From NCBI GenBank assembly GCA_905236645.1, contig CAJOMZ010000012.1:1-64000 (forward strand): 64,000 nt of DNA, written 5' to 3'. Position numbers and translations under genes: made by a program. Below the pieces are notes generated by a model. It searched no databases. It was given only the letters and a program-made list of their open reading frames with translations, and was not told the DNA's origin. This DNA is from an uncultured Bacteroidales bacterium. Lineage in GTDB: Bacteria; Bacteroidota; Bacteroidia; Bacteroidales; P3. Shown one piece after another: positions 27,514 to 35,608 of the stretch. Numbering within the stretch: position 1 is the stretch's first letter; the number at the start of each line of letters is the position of its first letter.

Positions 27514-27819
27514 ATGGAAAACATATCGGTTACGGTAAACATATTGGAACGAAGTTATAAACTCTCTATTGCAGCGCAAGAAGAGAAGTACCTGCGCGAT
27601 GCCGCTGCGTTGATAGATGCACAGGCAAGATTGTTCAAAAAGCAGTATGGTCACCGTGACAATCAGGACTTGCTGGCGATGGTGTCGCTTATGCAAGTGA
27701 CAGAATTGATGAAGACACAGGACAGCCTTAAGTATAAGGACGAGGAACTGATAGCGAAGCTGGCAGAGATAGACTCTGTGTTGGAGAACAACCTGCATCC
27801 ATCCCAAAACAGTTTGTAA
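27514..27819 (+). CDS. zapA: Cell division protein ZapA
   Basis: 101-aa FtsZ-ring-associated protein. The N-terminus ISVTVNILERSYKLSIAAQEEKYLRDAAALIDAQARLF matches the ZapA globular head (beta-hairpin then helix), and the C-terminal half is a coiled coil used for dimerisation. It bundles FtsZ at midcell. It is followed by a structured non-coding region and rny; the stop codon lies inside a 9-bp inverted repeat (27812-27839). Confidence 0.87.
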   Translation: MENISVTVNILERSYKLSIAAQEEKYLRDAAALIDAQARLFKKQYGHRDNQDLLAMVSLMQVTELMKTQDSLKYKDEELIAKLAEIDSVLENNLHPSQNSL

Positions 27820-27960
27820 ACTCAACACCATTTACAAACCGAGTCTGCTCAGGGGTGGGTAGGTTAGCCTCTCGCAAGGAGACTGAAGAACTGAGACACC
27901 CGGCGCTCAAATCCTAAAGTTTCAGAGTTTACCATAACTCTTGGAGGGAAGCGATGCAGG
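27812..27960 (+). ncRNA. Candidate structured RNA between zapA and rny (possibly 6S RNA)
   Basis: The 199-bp gap between zapA and rny is rich in pairing. GTTTGTAAA (27812-27820) pairs with TTTACAAAC (27831-27839); alternatively GTAAACTC (27816-27823) pairs with GAGTTTAC (27925-27932), enclosing CTCAG (27848-27852) / CTGAG (27891-27895). There is a small TCTC-GCAAG-GAGA hairpin near 27875 and a hairpin AGAGTT / AACTCT at 27924-27941. In many bacteria zapA is next to 6S RNA (ssrS), which suggests that identity. I cannot confirm the 6S central bubble. A leader of rny is the alternative. Confidence 0.45.
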
Positions 27961-28018
27961 TTTTTTTGCCGAAGAGATTGACGAAGCGGGCGCATTCCAC
28001 CAAAATTATTTAAAAACT

Positions 28019-29560
28019 ATGTACATACTGATGATTATCATTGGACTGATTGTAGGCGCCGGCGCAGGAATCGCCGCTACAACGACAGTCCTGAGAAACA
28101 AGCTGCTCGGCAAGAGCCAGCAAGTGCTGAAAGATGCAGAAGAGAAAGGCGAAGTCATAAAGAGAGACAAGATTCTGCAGGCAAAGGAGAAGTATCTCCA
28201 GATGAAAAGCGAATATGACAAGCAGGCTGCCGAGCGCAACAACAAGATGCAAGTGGCCGAGCAGAAGCTGAAACAGCGCGAACAGGCCTTGGCACAGAAG
28301 GTCGAAGACCTGCAGAAAAAGAGCAATGAACTGAAGAGTGCCAGCGACAACCTGAACAGCCAGATAGAGGTGCTGAACAAGCGTAAGGCCGAGACAGAGA
28401 AGATCTACAAGCAGAGCGTAGAGAAGCTGGAGCACATTGCCGGCCTGACGGCTGACGAGGCCAAGCAGCAACTGGTAGAAATGATGACTGACGACGCCCG
28501 CGCCGAGGCTTCGAACACGATTATGGACATTGTGGAGGAGGCCAAGATGACGGCCAACGAACAGGCCAAGAAGATTGTCATTGAATCGATACAGCGCACC
28601 GCTACCGAGCACGCTGTGGAGAACACTGTGAGCGTATTCAACCTTGAAAACGAGGAGGTGAAAGGCCGCATCATCGGTCGCGAGGGCCGTAACATACGCA
28701 CCCTCGAGTCGCTTACCGGCGTGGAAGTCATTATCGACGACTCGCCCGATGCCATTATCCTGTCGAGTTTCGACCCTATCCGCCGCGAGATTGCGCGCCT
28801 GTCGCTGCATAAATTAGTGACGGACGGCCGTATCCACCCGGCACGTATCGAAGAGGTCGTCGCCAAGACGCGCAAGCAGATCGAGCAGGAAATCGCCGAG
28901 GTCGGCAAACGTACTTGCATAGACCTGGGCATCAACAATATGAACCACGAGTTGATGCGTATGGTGGGCCGTATGAAATACCGTTCGTCCTACGGGCAGA
29001 ACCTGCTGCAGCACAGCCGCGAGGTGGCCAACCTTGCCGCGACGATGGCTTCGGAGCTGGGCCTCAATCCCAAGCTTGCCAAGCGTGCAGGCCTGCTCCA
29101 CGACATCGGCAAGGTGCCGGAGAACGAACCCGACCTGCCGCACGCAATATTGGGTATGCGGCTGGCTGAGAAGTACAAAGAGCACCCCGACGTGTGCAAC
29201 GCCATCGGCGCCCACCACGACGAGGCCGAGATGACAAGCCTTCTGTCGCCCATCATCCAGGTGTGCGACGCCATCAGCGGTGCACGCCCGGGCGCTCGCC
29301 GCGAGGTCGTCGAGGCTTACATCAACCGCCTCAACAAGCTCGAGGAAATGGCTATGACCTATCCCGGCGTTGTCAAGACCTATGCTATTCAGGCAGGCCG
29401 CGAGCTCCGCGTCATTGTCGGTGCCGAGAAGGTCAGCGACGTCGAGGCCAACAAGCTGAGCTACGACCTCTCACGCCAGATACAAAGCGAAATGACCTAC
29501 CCGGGCCAGATCAAAGTAACCGTCATCCGCGAAACCCGTGCGGTGAACTACGCAAAGTAA
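28019..29560 (+). CDS. rny: Ribonuclease Y
   Basis: Membrane-anchored endoribonuclease that initiates mRNA decay. 513 aa with an N-terminal membrane segment ([23 protein letters not shown]), a long coiled coil (about 40-200), the KH domain [28 protein letters not shown], and an HD domain with [10 protein letters not shown] and GLLHDIGK. The start at 28019 is preferred over an upstream in-frame ATG at 27941 because the anchor begins there and the upstream part lies in the structured region. It is 13 nt before lgt. Confidence 0.95.
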   Translation: MYILMIIIGLIVGAGAGIAATTTVLRNKLLGKSQQVLKDAEEKGEVIKRDKILQAKEKYLQMKSEYDKQAAERNNKMQVAEQKLKQREQALAQKVEDLQKKSNELKSASDNLNSQIEVLNKRKAETEKIYKQSVEKLEHIAGLTADEAKQQLVEMMTDDARAEASNTIMDIVEEAKMTANEQAKKIVIESIQRTATEHAVENTVSVFNLENEEVKGRIIGREGRNIRTLESLTGVEVIIDDSPDAIILSSFDPIRREIARLSLHKLVTDGRIHPARIEEVVAKTRKQIEQEIAEVGKRTCIDLGINNMNHELMRMVGRMKYRSSYGQNLLQHSREVANLAATMASELGLNPKLAKRAGLLHDIGKVPENEPDLPHAILGMRLAEKYKEHPDVCNAIGAHHDEAEMTSLLSPIIQVCDAISGARPGARREVVEAYINRLNKLEEMAMTYPGVVKTYAIQAGRELRVIVGAEKVSDVEANKLSYDLSRQIQSEMTYPGQIKVTVIRETRAVNYAK

Positions 29561-29573
29561 AACACGTCACACT

Positions 29574-30452
29574 ATGCTGAATTTCGTCTATTGGAATGTC
29601 GACCCTGTAATCTTTCACATAGGCTCGTTCGGAGTGCGCTGGTACTCGCTGGGCTTCCTGCTGGCATTCCTCTTGGGCTATTTCATAATAGCCCGGATGT
29701 TCAAGCGCGAGGGCGTCGACTCGAAATACCTCGAGTCGTTGCTCATCTATATGTTCGTCGCGGTCCTTGTCGGCGCGCGGTTGGGCCACTGCCTCTTCTA
29801 CCAGCCCGACTATTACCTGACCAAAGAGAACTGGATTGAAATCATACTGCCCTTTGGCCGCGATGCGGACGGATGGCATTTCACTGGCTATGAAGGCCTT
29901 GCCAGCCACGGTGCCGGCATAGGCATCCTGCTGGCCCTGTGGCTGTACTTCCGCAAATACCGTATGAACCCCGTCTGGATTGTAGACAGACTTGTCATAG
30001 TCATCGCCTTAGGCGGCTCCTTCATCCGACTGGGCAACCTGTTCAACAGCGAGATATACGGCGTTCCCACCGACCTGCCCTGGGGCTTCGTCTTCGAGCG
30101 CGCCACGCCGGTGCCCGAAACCGTCCCCAAGCATCCGACTCAACTCTATGAGTCGTTAAGCTACTTCCTCATCTTCCTCGTCAGCCTGCTCGTCTATCGC
30201 AAAAAGGACGGCAAACTGCGTCCGGGAGCGATGTTCGGATGGTGGCTCATAGCCCTGTTCGGAGTGCGCCTGCTGATCGAGTTCGTCAAGGAAGAGCAAG
30301 TGGCCTTCGAACAAGGGATGACGCTCGATATGGGCCAGTGGCTCAGCATACCTTTCATCCTGCTTGGCGTACTGATGTGCATACTTGCGTACAAGGACAA
30401 ATTCAACGAGCACATAATCCTCAAGAAAGACGAAAAAATCCTTAAGAAATGA
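29574..30452 (+). CDS. lgt: Prolipoprotein diacylglyceryl transferase
   Basis: Inner-membrane enzyme that adds diacylglycerol to the lipobox Cys, the first step of lipoprotein maturation. 292 aa, about seven membrane segments. Conserved segments include EGLASHGAGIG (His-containing), RLGNLFNSEIYG (signature Arg/Asn) and HPTQLYE. Its stop overlaps the gpmA start (ATGA). The window encodes many lipoproteins that would be its substrates (GldH, LptE, sialidase, cyclophilin and others). Confidence 0.95.
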   Translation: MLNFVYWNVDPVIFHIGSFGVRWYSLGFLLAFLLGYFIIARMFKREGVDSKYLESLLIYMFVAVLVGARLGHCLFYQPDYYLTKENWIEIILPFGRDADGWHFTGYEGLASHGAGIGILLALWLYFRKYRMNPVWIVDRLVIVIALGGSFIRLGNLFNSEIYGVPTDLPWGFVFERATPVPETVPKHPTQLYESLSYFLIFLVSLLVYRKKDGKLRPGAMFGWWLIALFGVRLLIEFVKEEQVAFEQGMTLDMGQWLSIPFILLGVLMCILAYKDKFNEHIILKKDEKILKK

Positions 30453-31195
30453 AACAACTGATACTTATCCGTCACGGCGAAAGTGAATGGAATAAACTCA
30501 ATCTTTTTACCGGCTGGACCGATGTCGACCTTACCGAATTTGGCCGCAAAGAGGCATTCGAAGCCGGCCTGCTGCTCAAGAAGGAAGGCTACAAGCCCCA
30601 GATGTGCTACACCTCTTATCTGAAGCGCGCCGTGCGCACCCTCAACCAGGTGCTCGAGGCTATGGATATGGACTGGCTGCCTGTCGAGAAAAGCTGGCGC
30701 CTCAACGAGAAGAGCTACGGTGCCATCCAGGGCCTCAACAAGGCCGATACCGCCCAGAAGTACGGCGACGACCAGGTGCTGCTGTGGCGACGCAGTTTCG
30801 ACACCCAGCCGCCGGCTTTGGATATGCACGACGAGCGCAGCCCGCGTATGGACCCGCGCTATGCCGAATTGAGCGACAGCGAGATTCCGCTGACCGAATC
30901 GCTCAAAGATACTATCGCACGACTGATGCCTTACTATAAAGAGGTGATTCTTAAATCCTTCAATCGCTACGACACCGTGATGGTAGTGGCCCACGGCAAC
31001 TCGCTGCGCGGCATCGTGAAGGAACTGCGCAATATGGGCAACGACGAGATTATAAAGTTCAACATCCCCACCGCCGTACCCTACATCTTCCAGTTCGATG
31101 ACCAGATGAGGCTGCAAAAGGAGTTCTTCCTTGGCGACCCCGATGTCATTGCCGCCAAGATGCAGAGCGTTGCCAACCAGGGCAAAAGCAAATAA
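30449..31195 (+). CDS. gpmA: 2,3-bisphosphoglycerate-dependent phosphoglycerate mutase
   Basis: Glycolytic enzyme interconverting 3- and 2-phosphoglycerate. 248 aa. Catalytic RHGES at residues 8-12 (phospho-His9), TSYLKRAVRTL, LNEKSYGAIQGLNK and the second catalytic His in VVAHGNSLRG. It is coupled to lgt by an ATGA overlap and ended by a strong terminator at 31217-31259. Confidence 0.96.
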   Translation: MKQLILIRHGESEWNKLNLFTGWTDVDLTEFGRKEAFEAGLLLKKEGYKPQMCYTSYLKRAVRTLNQVLEAMDMDWLPVEKSWRLNEKSYGAIQGLNKADTAQKYGDDQVLLWRRSFDTQPPALDMHDERSPRMDPRYAELSDSEIPLTESLKDTIARLMPYYKEVILKSFNRYDTVMVVAHGNSLRGIVKELRNMGNDEIIKFNIPTAVPYIFQFDDQMRLQKEFFLGDPDVIAAKMQSVANQGKSK

Positions 31196-31216
31196 CCGGC
31201 TTTGCCGGTGGACTGA

Positions 31217-31259
31217 AAGCGTGTTCCCCGCGGCGAAGCCGCGGGGAACACGCTTTTTT
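31217..31259 (+). terminator. Strong intrinsic terminator after gpmA
   Basis: Perfect 16-bp G+C-rich stem (GCGTGTTCCCCGCGGC, 31219-31234; loop GAA; right arm 31238-31253), extendable by AA/TT, followed by TTTTTT. It ends the zapA-rny-lgt-gpmA run. Two smaller hairpins flank it: CCGGC-TTT-GCCGG at about 31197-31209 and GGGC-TTT-GCCC near 31268. Confidence 0.92.
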
Positions 31260-31297
31260 ACCGTACCGGGCTTTGCCCATCCCTGCTTTTGCACCAT

Positions 31298-31411
31298 ACC
31301 AACACCGTTCGTTGTCCAGTCGTTGTCCAGTTGTTGTCCAGTTGTTGTCCAGTCATTGACTGGACAACAACTGGACAACAGGACAACGACTGGACAACGA
31401 ACGGTGTTGGT
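31298..31411. repeat. Type A 11-bp-unit hairpin element, copy A3
   Basis: Left units at 31310-31353 (C, C, T, T variants in the same order as A1 and A2), centre CCAGTCATTGACTGG, right units to 31399 with the third unit short by three bases. Outer inverted repeat ACCAACACCGTT (31298-31309) and AACGGTGTTGGT (31400-31411) is perfect. It lies in the 476-bp gap between gpmA and the 56-aa gene, with the gpmA terminator on its left and an inverted-repeat element on its right. Confidence 0.92.
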
Positions 31412-31438
31412 GCCTCGGAAAACCGGTGATGAATTCAA

Positions 31439-31601
31439 GAAGCTGTTTTGATTTTATCAATGATAATTATTGGGCATAGAATCGAGGGCTTTTTCTACGG
31501 TGTTGAGGGCGCAATGGGGTTCCATTGTAACCGACAGATTGTAAAAAAGGCACCGATTATATGGCATAAGAATATCATTGGATAAAATCAAAACAGTTTC
31601 T
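31439..31601. repeat. 163-bp element with about 28-bp terminal inverted repeats
   Basis: Left end GAAGCTGTTTTGATTTTATC followed by AATGATA, and right end whose reverse complement reads GAAACTGTTTTGATTTTATC followed by CAATGATA: one substitution and one indel over about 28 bp. The roughly 105-bp interior has no convincing ORF. The size and long terminal repeats resemble a MITE-like relic; no target-site duplication was found. A long-range RNA stem is the alternative. Confidence 0.6.
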
Positions 31602-31671
31602 AAGTGTTCCATACAATAAATCAGTCGCGTCAGCGTTAGAAAAGCATCAGTGTTTTTAAAAATCCCATAGA

Positions 31672-31842
31672 ATGGACAATAATATCAAGATGAAGATTGA
31701 CGCGATAGTCAATGAGATAAGTGCCATCAACGACCTGAATATCAAGCACGCCGTGCTGACATATATGGAGCAGCAGGCGGGCTTTATGCTCTGGCAGATG
31801 GAGGATGAGAAGCATATCGACAACGATTCGTACAACGTATGA
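31672..31842 (+). CDS. 56-aa acidic helical protein coupled to lptE
   Basis: Short gene reading MDNNIKMKIDAIVNEISAIN and on to ...MEDEKHIDNDSYNV, 56 codons and TGA. The stop overlaps the lptE start (ATGA at 31839-31842), the same coupling used by lgt-gpmA and the two permeases, which argues that it is translated. It is predicted helical, acidic towards the C-terminus, with no signal peptide, and therefore cytoplasmic. No family recognised. Confidence 0.6.
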   Translation: MDNNIKMKIDAIVNEISAINDLNIKHAVLTYMEQQAGFMLWQMEDEKHIDNDSYNV

Positions 31843-32351
31843 AACGGCGCAGGTTCGGTGTATGGCTTTTGGCCGTCGCGACGTTGGTCGCGGTTGCTTG
31901 CAAGGGAGGCTACAGCTTTACCGGAGCTTCGATTCCGCCCAATGCCAAGACTATATCGGTCGGCACGTTCCCCAATTACGCAACCACGGTCAACCCGCAG
32001 CTGAGCCAGAAACTGACCGACGATTTGCGCAACCTGTTCGCTTCGCAGACCAGCCTGAATGTGGTCAACGGCGATGCCGACCTGCAGATTACGGGCGAGA
32101 TAACCTCTTACACCACGCGTGCGGCGGCTCTGTCGGCCAACGACGATGTGTCGATGAACCGCCTGACAATCACTATCAAGGTGAAGTTTGTCAACAACTG
32201 CGACCCCGACGCCAATTTCGAGCAGTCTTTCTCGCGCTACAGGGACTATAACGCGCAGCTCAATTTCTCGTCGGTCGAGAGCACGCTGATGGGCGAGATA
32301 GTGTCTGAGCTGTGCGACGACGTGTTCAACAAGTCGGTGGTGAACTGGTAG
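31839..32351 (+). CDS. lptE: LptE-like LPS-assembly lipoprotein
   Basis: 170-aa lipoprotein. The signal MKRRRFGVWLLAVATLVAVAC has its lipobox Cys at residue 21, followed by KGGYSFTGASIPPNAKTISVGTFPN, the hallmark start of the Bacteroidota LptE family. The conserved LTDDLRNLFASQTSLNVVNGDADLQITGEITSY segment follows. LptE plugs the LptD barrel and helps place LPS in the outer leaflet. It is translationally coupled to the 56-aa gene upstream and is 60 bp before the DUF2723 gene. Confidence 0.9.
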   Translation: MKRRRFGVWLLAVATLVAVACKGGYSFTGASIPPNAKTISVGTFPNYATTVNPQLSQKLTDDLRNLFASQTSLNVVNGDADLQITGEITSYTTRAAALSANDDVSMNRLTITIKVKFVNNCDPDANFEQSFSRYRDYNAQLNFSSVESTLMGEIVSELCDDVFNKSVVNW

Positions 32352-32411
32352 GCTTATGCGGTGTTGTCGATTCGTTTAACTGTTTGGTTGCTTGTTTTTT
32401 GACGCGATTAT

Positions 32412-34805
32412 ATGAAGTGCAGGGTTGACAGACTTACGGGCTGGCTCACGTGGCTTGCGGCGACGGCGGTTTATCTGCTCGCGCTGGAGCCGTCGGCGAG
32501 TTTCTGGGACTGTGGCGAGTTTATAGCCACGTCCTATAGGCTTGAGGTGGGCCATCCGCCTGGAGCGCCTCTCTATCAGCTTCTGGCCCATTGCTTTATG
32601 CTGCTGGCCGGCGGTAATGCGATGCGGCTGGCGTGGTGGAGCAACGCACTGTCGGCCGTGGCGGGCGGCGCCACGGCTATGTTCTTGTTTTGGACGCTGT
32701 TGCACTTCCTTCAGAATGCAAGATTCAGGATACGTCATTCGCTCGTCGCCGCCTTGGTGGGCACGTGGTGCTATGTGCTGTGCGACACGGCCTGGTTCTC
32801 GGCTGTCGAGAGCGAGGTCTACAGCCTGTCGATGCTCTTTTCGGCTGCCATAGTGTGGGCTATGGTGCGCTGGAGCACCGACGAGGGGCGCGGCTGCGGC
32901 CGCTGGCTGCTGCTGGTGTCGCTGCTGCTGGGGCTTTCGGTGGGCGTGCATCAGTTGAGCCTGCTCACGGTGCCCGTTGTGGCTCTGATCTATATCTTCA
33001 AGCGGCGTCGGGTGGCCGTAGGCGGATGGCATAAGAGGCTGCTTCTGTGTTTGTTGTTCTTCGTTCTGGGCCTTACGCCCTACGCCATACTGCCTATACG
33101 CGCAGCGGCCGATCCTCCCATCAATCAGGGTAATCCGAGCACGCTTAAGGCACTGAAAGCCTATATAGGCCGCGACCAGTACGAGAAGGCGCCGCTGCTC
33201 TACGGCCGTTGTTTCAACTCGCCGATAGTGGCCTTCAGCGACGGCAAACCGATCTATGCCAAGCAGATGGATATGTTCTTTCCGCGAATGTGGAAGTCGC
33301 ATACCTTTGCCGAGGATTACTATACCGACTGGTGCGGGCGGCACGGAGAGATGGTGGAGGTTGACGGACGCGAGTACTATAAGCCTTCGTTTGGCGACAA
33401 TCTCGTGATTTTCAGCGGCTATCAGCTGGGCTATATGTATCTGCGCTATCTGATGTGGAACTTTTCGGGTCGCTACAACGACCGCCAGGGGTTCGGCAAC
33501 CTGCAGAAAGGGCAGTTTATTACCGGTATTCCGCCCATCGACAGGCTTTACGTGGGCACGGGCAGCCGTATGCCCGACGCGATGCCGTCGGCGGGCCAGA
33601 ACCGCTATTTTATGCTTCCGCTGCTGCTGGGGCTGGTGGGGCTGTTTGCTCAGCGCAAGCGCAACAAGCGCGATTATTGGCTCGTGATGACGCTTTTCTT
33701 GATGGGAGGCATCGTCCTGTCGGTCTACCTCAACCATCCGATGTATGAGCCGCGCGAGCGCGACTACGCCTACGTGCTTTCGTTCTATGCCTTTGCCATT
33801 TGGATCGGTGTCGGGGCGGCAGCGCTGCTTTCGCACGAGTTCCGCCGCAAGTGGGCGCGCCGTTCGCTGCAGCCTGTCGTGTGGCTGCTTGTCGTCGGCG
33901 TTCCGCTGCTTATGGGCTGCCAGAACTGGGACGACCACGACCGCTCGGGGCGCTATATAGCCCGCGACGCGGCAGCCAACCTGCTCAACTCGTGCGACGC
34001 ACACGGCATTCTGTTCACCATAGGCGACAACGATACGTTTCCGCTGTGGTATATGCAAGAGGTCGAGGGCTTTAGGCGCGATGTGCAGGTGGTCAACGTT
34101 TCGCTGCTGGGCGGCGAGGCCTACTGCGAGTCAATCAAGCGGCAGCTGTCGTGGCAAGGTCGCGACCTGCTGGCAGGCGACGAATGGCGCGGAATGGGCC
34201 CCTACGGGCGGATGAGGCTGATAGTGAATAATAACGCCGGCGAGCGACCCATATATTTCAGCCGCTATGCGGCAAGGGAGCGGGGCGGTGCCTTCAGCGG
34301 CAGGCTGCAGTTGTGCGGTATGGCCTACAGGCTGTGCAACACGGTGTCGGCCGACAGTGTTGACTGCGAACGCTCGTATAGCCTTATGACAGAGTGGCTT
34401 GAATGGCATCCGGTCACGGGAGTGTACATCGACGAGACGTCGCATAATTTCCTGATGCAATACTGGGATGCCGCTGTGCTGGTTGCCAGCAACTTGGCAT
34501 CGCGCGGCGAGCAGGGCAGGGGAGGCGAGGTGCTTGACTCGACGTGTGCGGCAATTCCGCCGCAGGCGATGAAGAGCCTGCAATTGCTGTACAACGTGGC
34601 GAAGGCTTATAGGCTGTGCGGCAACGACGCGAAGTCGCTCGCATTGCTGCAAGAGGCGCGCCGGTCGCTGGCGCAGCATTTGGAATACTATGGTTCGATG
34701 AGTCCCAGGATGCTTCAATATATCCCTTATACCTTGTCGCCGCTGCTGACGCTGCGCGACAGCATCTATGCCAGCTCTACCGGGGCGTCGCCGCTGACAA
34801 GATAG
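32412..34805 (+). CDS. DUF2723 multi-pass membrane protein (possible O-mannosyltransferase)
   Basis: 797-aa protein. The N-terminal DUF2723 domain (WDCGEFIATSYRLEVGHPPGAPLYQLLA) is a GT-C-like membrane block of about a dozen segments to roughly residue 510, followed by a C-terminal soluble part (about 540-797). The FWDCGEF / GHPPG acidic and His loop is the expected catalytic region. The human DUF2723 protein TMEM260 is a protein O-mannosyltransferase, so a lipid-linked sugar transferase role in envelope glycoprotein synthesis is a fair inference, unproven in bacteria. It overlaps the convergent SprT-like gene by 40 bp. Confidence 0.83.
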   Translation: MKCRVDRLTGWLTWLAATAVYLLALEPSASFWDCGEFIATSYRLEVGHPPGAPLYQLLAHCFMLLAGGNAMRLAWWSNALSAVAGGATAMFLFWTLLHFLQNARFRIRHSLVAALVGTWCYVLCDTAWFSAVESEVYSLSMLFSAAIVWAMVRWSTDEGRGCGRWLLLVSLLLGLSVGVHQLSLLTVPVVALIYIFKRRRVAVGGWHKRLLLCLLFFVLGLTPYAILPIRAAADPPINQGNPSTLKALKAYIGRDQYEKAPLLYGRCFNSPIVAFSDGKPIYAKQMDMFFPRMWKSHTFAEDYYTDWCGRHGEMVEVDGREYYKPSFGDNLVIFSGYQLGYMYLRYLMWNFSGRYNDRQGFGNLQKGQFITGIPPIDRLYVGTGSRMPDAMPSAGQNRYFMLPLLLGLVGLFAQRKRNKRDYWLVMTLFLMGGIVLSVYLNHPMYEPRERDYAYVLSFYAFAIWIGVGAAALLSHEFRRKWARRSLQPVVWLLVVGVPLLMGCQNWDDHDRSGRYIARDAAANLLNSCDAHGILFTIGDNDTFPLWYMQEVEGFRRDVQVVNVSLLGGEAYCESIKRQLSWQGRDLLAGDEWRGMGPYGRMRLIVNNNAGERPIYFSRYAARERGGAFSGRLQLCGMAYRLCNTVSADSVDCERSYSLMTEWLEWHPVTGVYIDETSHNFLMQYWDAAVLVASNLASRGEQGRGGEVLDSTCAAIPPQAMKSLQLLYNVAKAYRLCGNDAKSLALLQEARRSLAQHLEYYGSMSPRMLQYIPYTLSPLLTLRDSIYASSTGASPLTR

Positions 34806-35395
34806 GCACGGCCTGTGGCTTGGTCGCTGCAACGGAAGCGAGTGCGGCGTTTCTCGATAGAGAGGAATACCGTCTGCGGACGCGATTTTAGGCGGAAACG
34901 GCTGCCAAGGGGCAGGTCTTTCAGCAGCAGTTCTTTTTCTGTGCCGGGGTTGTCAATCTCTTTCAGTTTGCGTTCCAGTTCGTTGCCGGCAGCGCGGTTG
35001 AGCGGTATGCGGGCGGTGTATTTCTTGAGCAAAGGGTAAATCTGGTTCGGAAAGTGGCCGCCGTTGAAGTATGCCACAAGCAGGTCGCGGTACTGCCTCT
35101 GCCATTCGTGGCCGTGGGGCTGCACGGTGCGGCCGTGGGCCTTGAAGGTCTCAAGGTGAGCCATTTCGTGAAGCAGAACCAACAGGAACAGGTGTGGCGA
35201 GAGGTCGCTGTTGACGCTGATCTCGTTGTAGTTGTGGCGCGGCTGAGGCATACGGTAGTCGCCAAGCTTGGAGGTGCGCTGCCGCTTGATGTGGAAGCGG
35301 ACGCCATTGGCGACGATGTAATCATATATCGGGTCGACGGCCGAGAGAGGCAGGTAGCGCCGCAGGATGGACTTATACTCTTCCTCGCTGGACAT
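34766..35395 (-). CDS. SprT-like zinc metalloprotease domain protein
   Basis: 209-aa protein with the SprT-like zinc motif HEMAHLETFKAHGRTVQPHGHEW, in which the HExxH-type first His pair plus a later His coordinate zinc. The C-terminal third resembles the SprT zinc-ribbon region, but only single cysteines are visible, so no classical ribbon is present. Bacterial SprT proteins are poorly characterised; the eukaryotic relative SPRTN cleaves DNA-protein crosslinks. It starts within the 3' end of the lipoprotein gene (23-nt overlap) and overlaps DUF2723 convergently. Confidence 0.82.
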   Translation of the reverse strand: MSSEEEYKSILRRYLPLSAVDPIYDYIVANGVRFHIKRQRTSKLGDYRMPQPRHNYNEISVNSDLSPHLFLLVLLHEMAHLETFKAHGRTVQPHGHEWQRQYRDLLVAYFNGGHFPNQIYPLLKKYTARIPLNRAAGNELERKLKEIDNPGTEKELLLKDLPLGSRFRLKSRPQTVFLSIEKRRTRFRCSDQATGRAYLVSGDAPVELA

Positions 35396-35582
35396 AGTTG
35401 ATTGTGGATGCGGTGTCTATGCTGTTGTCAGGATGTCTTTCGGTGAATGTGGGGCAGTTGCATTTGCGGCTCTTGCGGTGCTTGGACATATTGACGTTCC
35501 GGCGGCTGCAGGCAGTCAAGAGCAGTGCGGCGGCAAGCACTGCTGCCGCTGCGGTTCTCAGTATGTTAGCTCTATTTTTCAT
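35373..35582 (-). CDS. Small lipoprotein
   Basis: 69-aa protein. Signal MKNRANILRTAAAAVLAAALLLTAC with a lipobox Cys at residue 25. The mature part is about 45 residues, basic, with CNC and an Asn-Asp-Ser-rich end (ERHPDNSIDTASTINYVQRGRV). It overlaps the SprT start by 23 nt, so the two are coupled. Unknown function. Confidence 0.6.
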   Translation of the reverse strand: MKNRANILRTAAAAVLAAALLLTACSRRNVNMSKHRKSRKCNCPTFTERHPDNSIDTASTINYVQRGRV

Positions 35583-35608
35583 ACAGTCATAACGCCGTAA
35601 AGGTGTTT

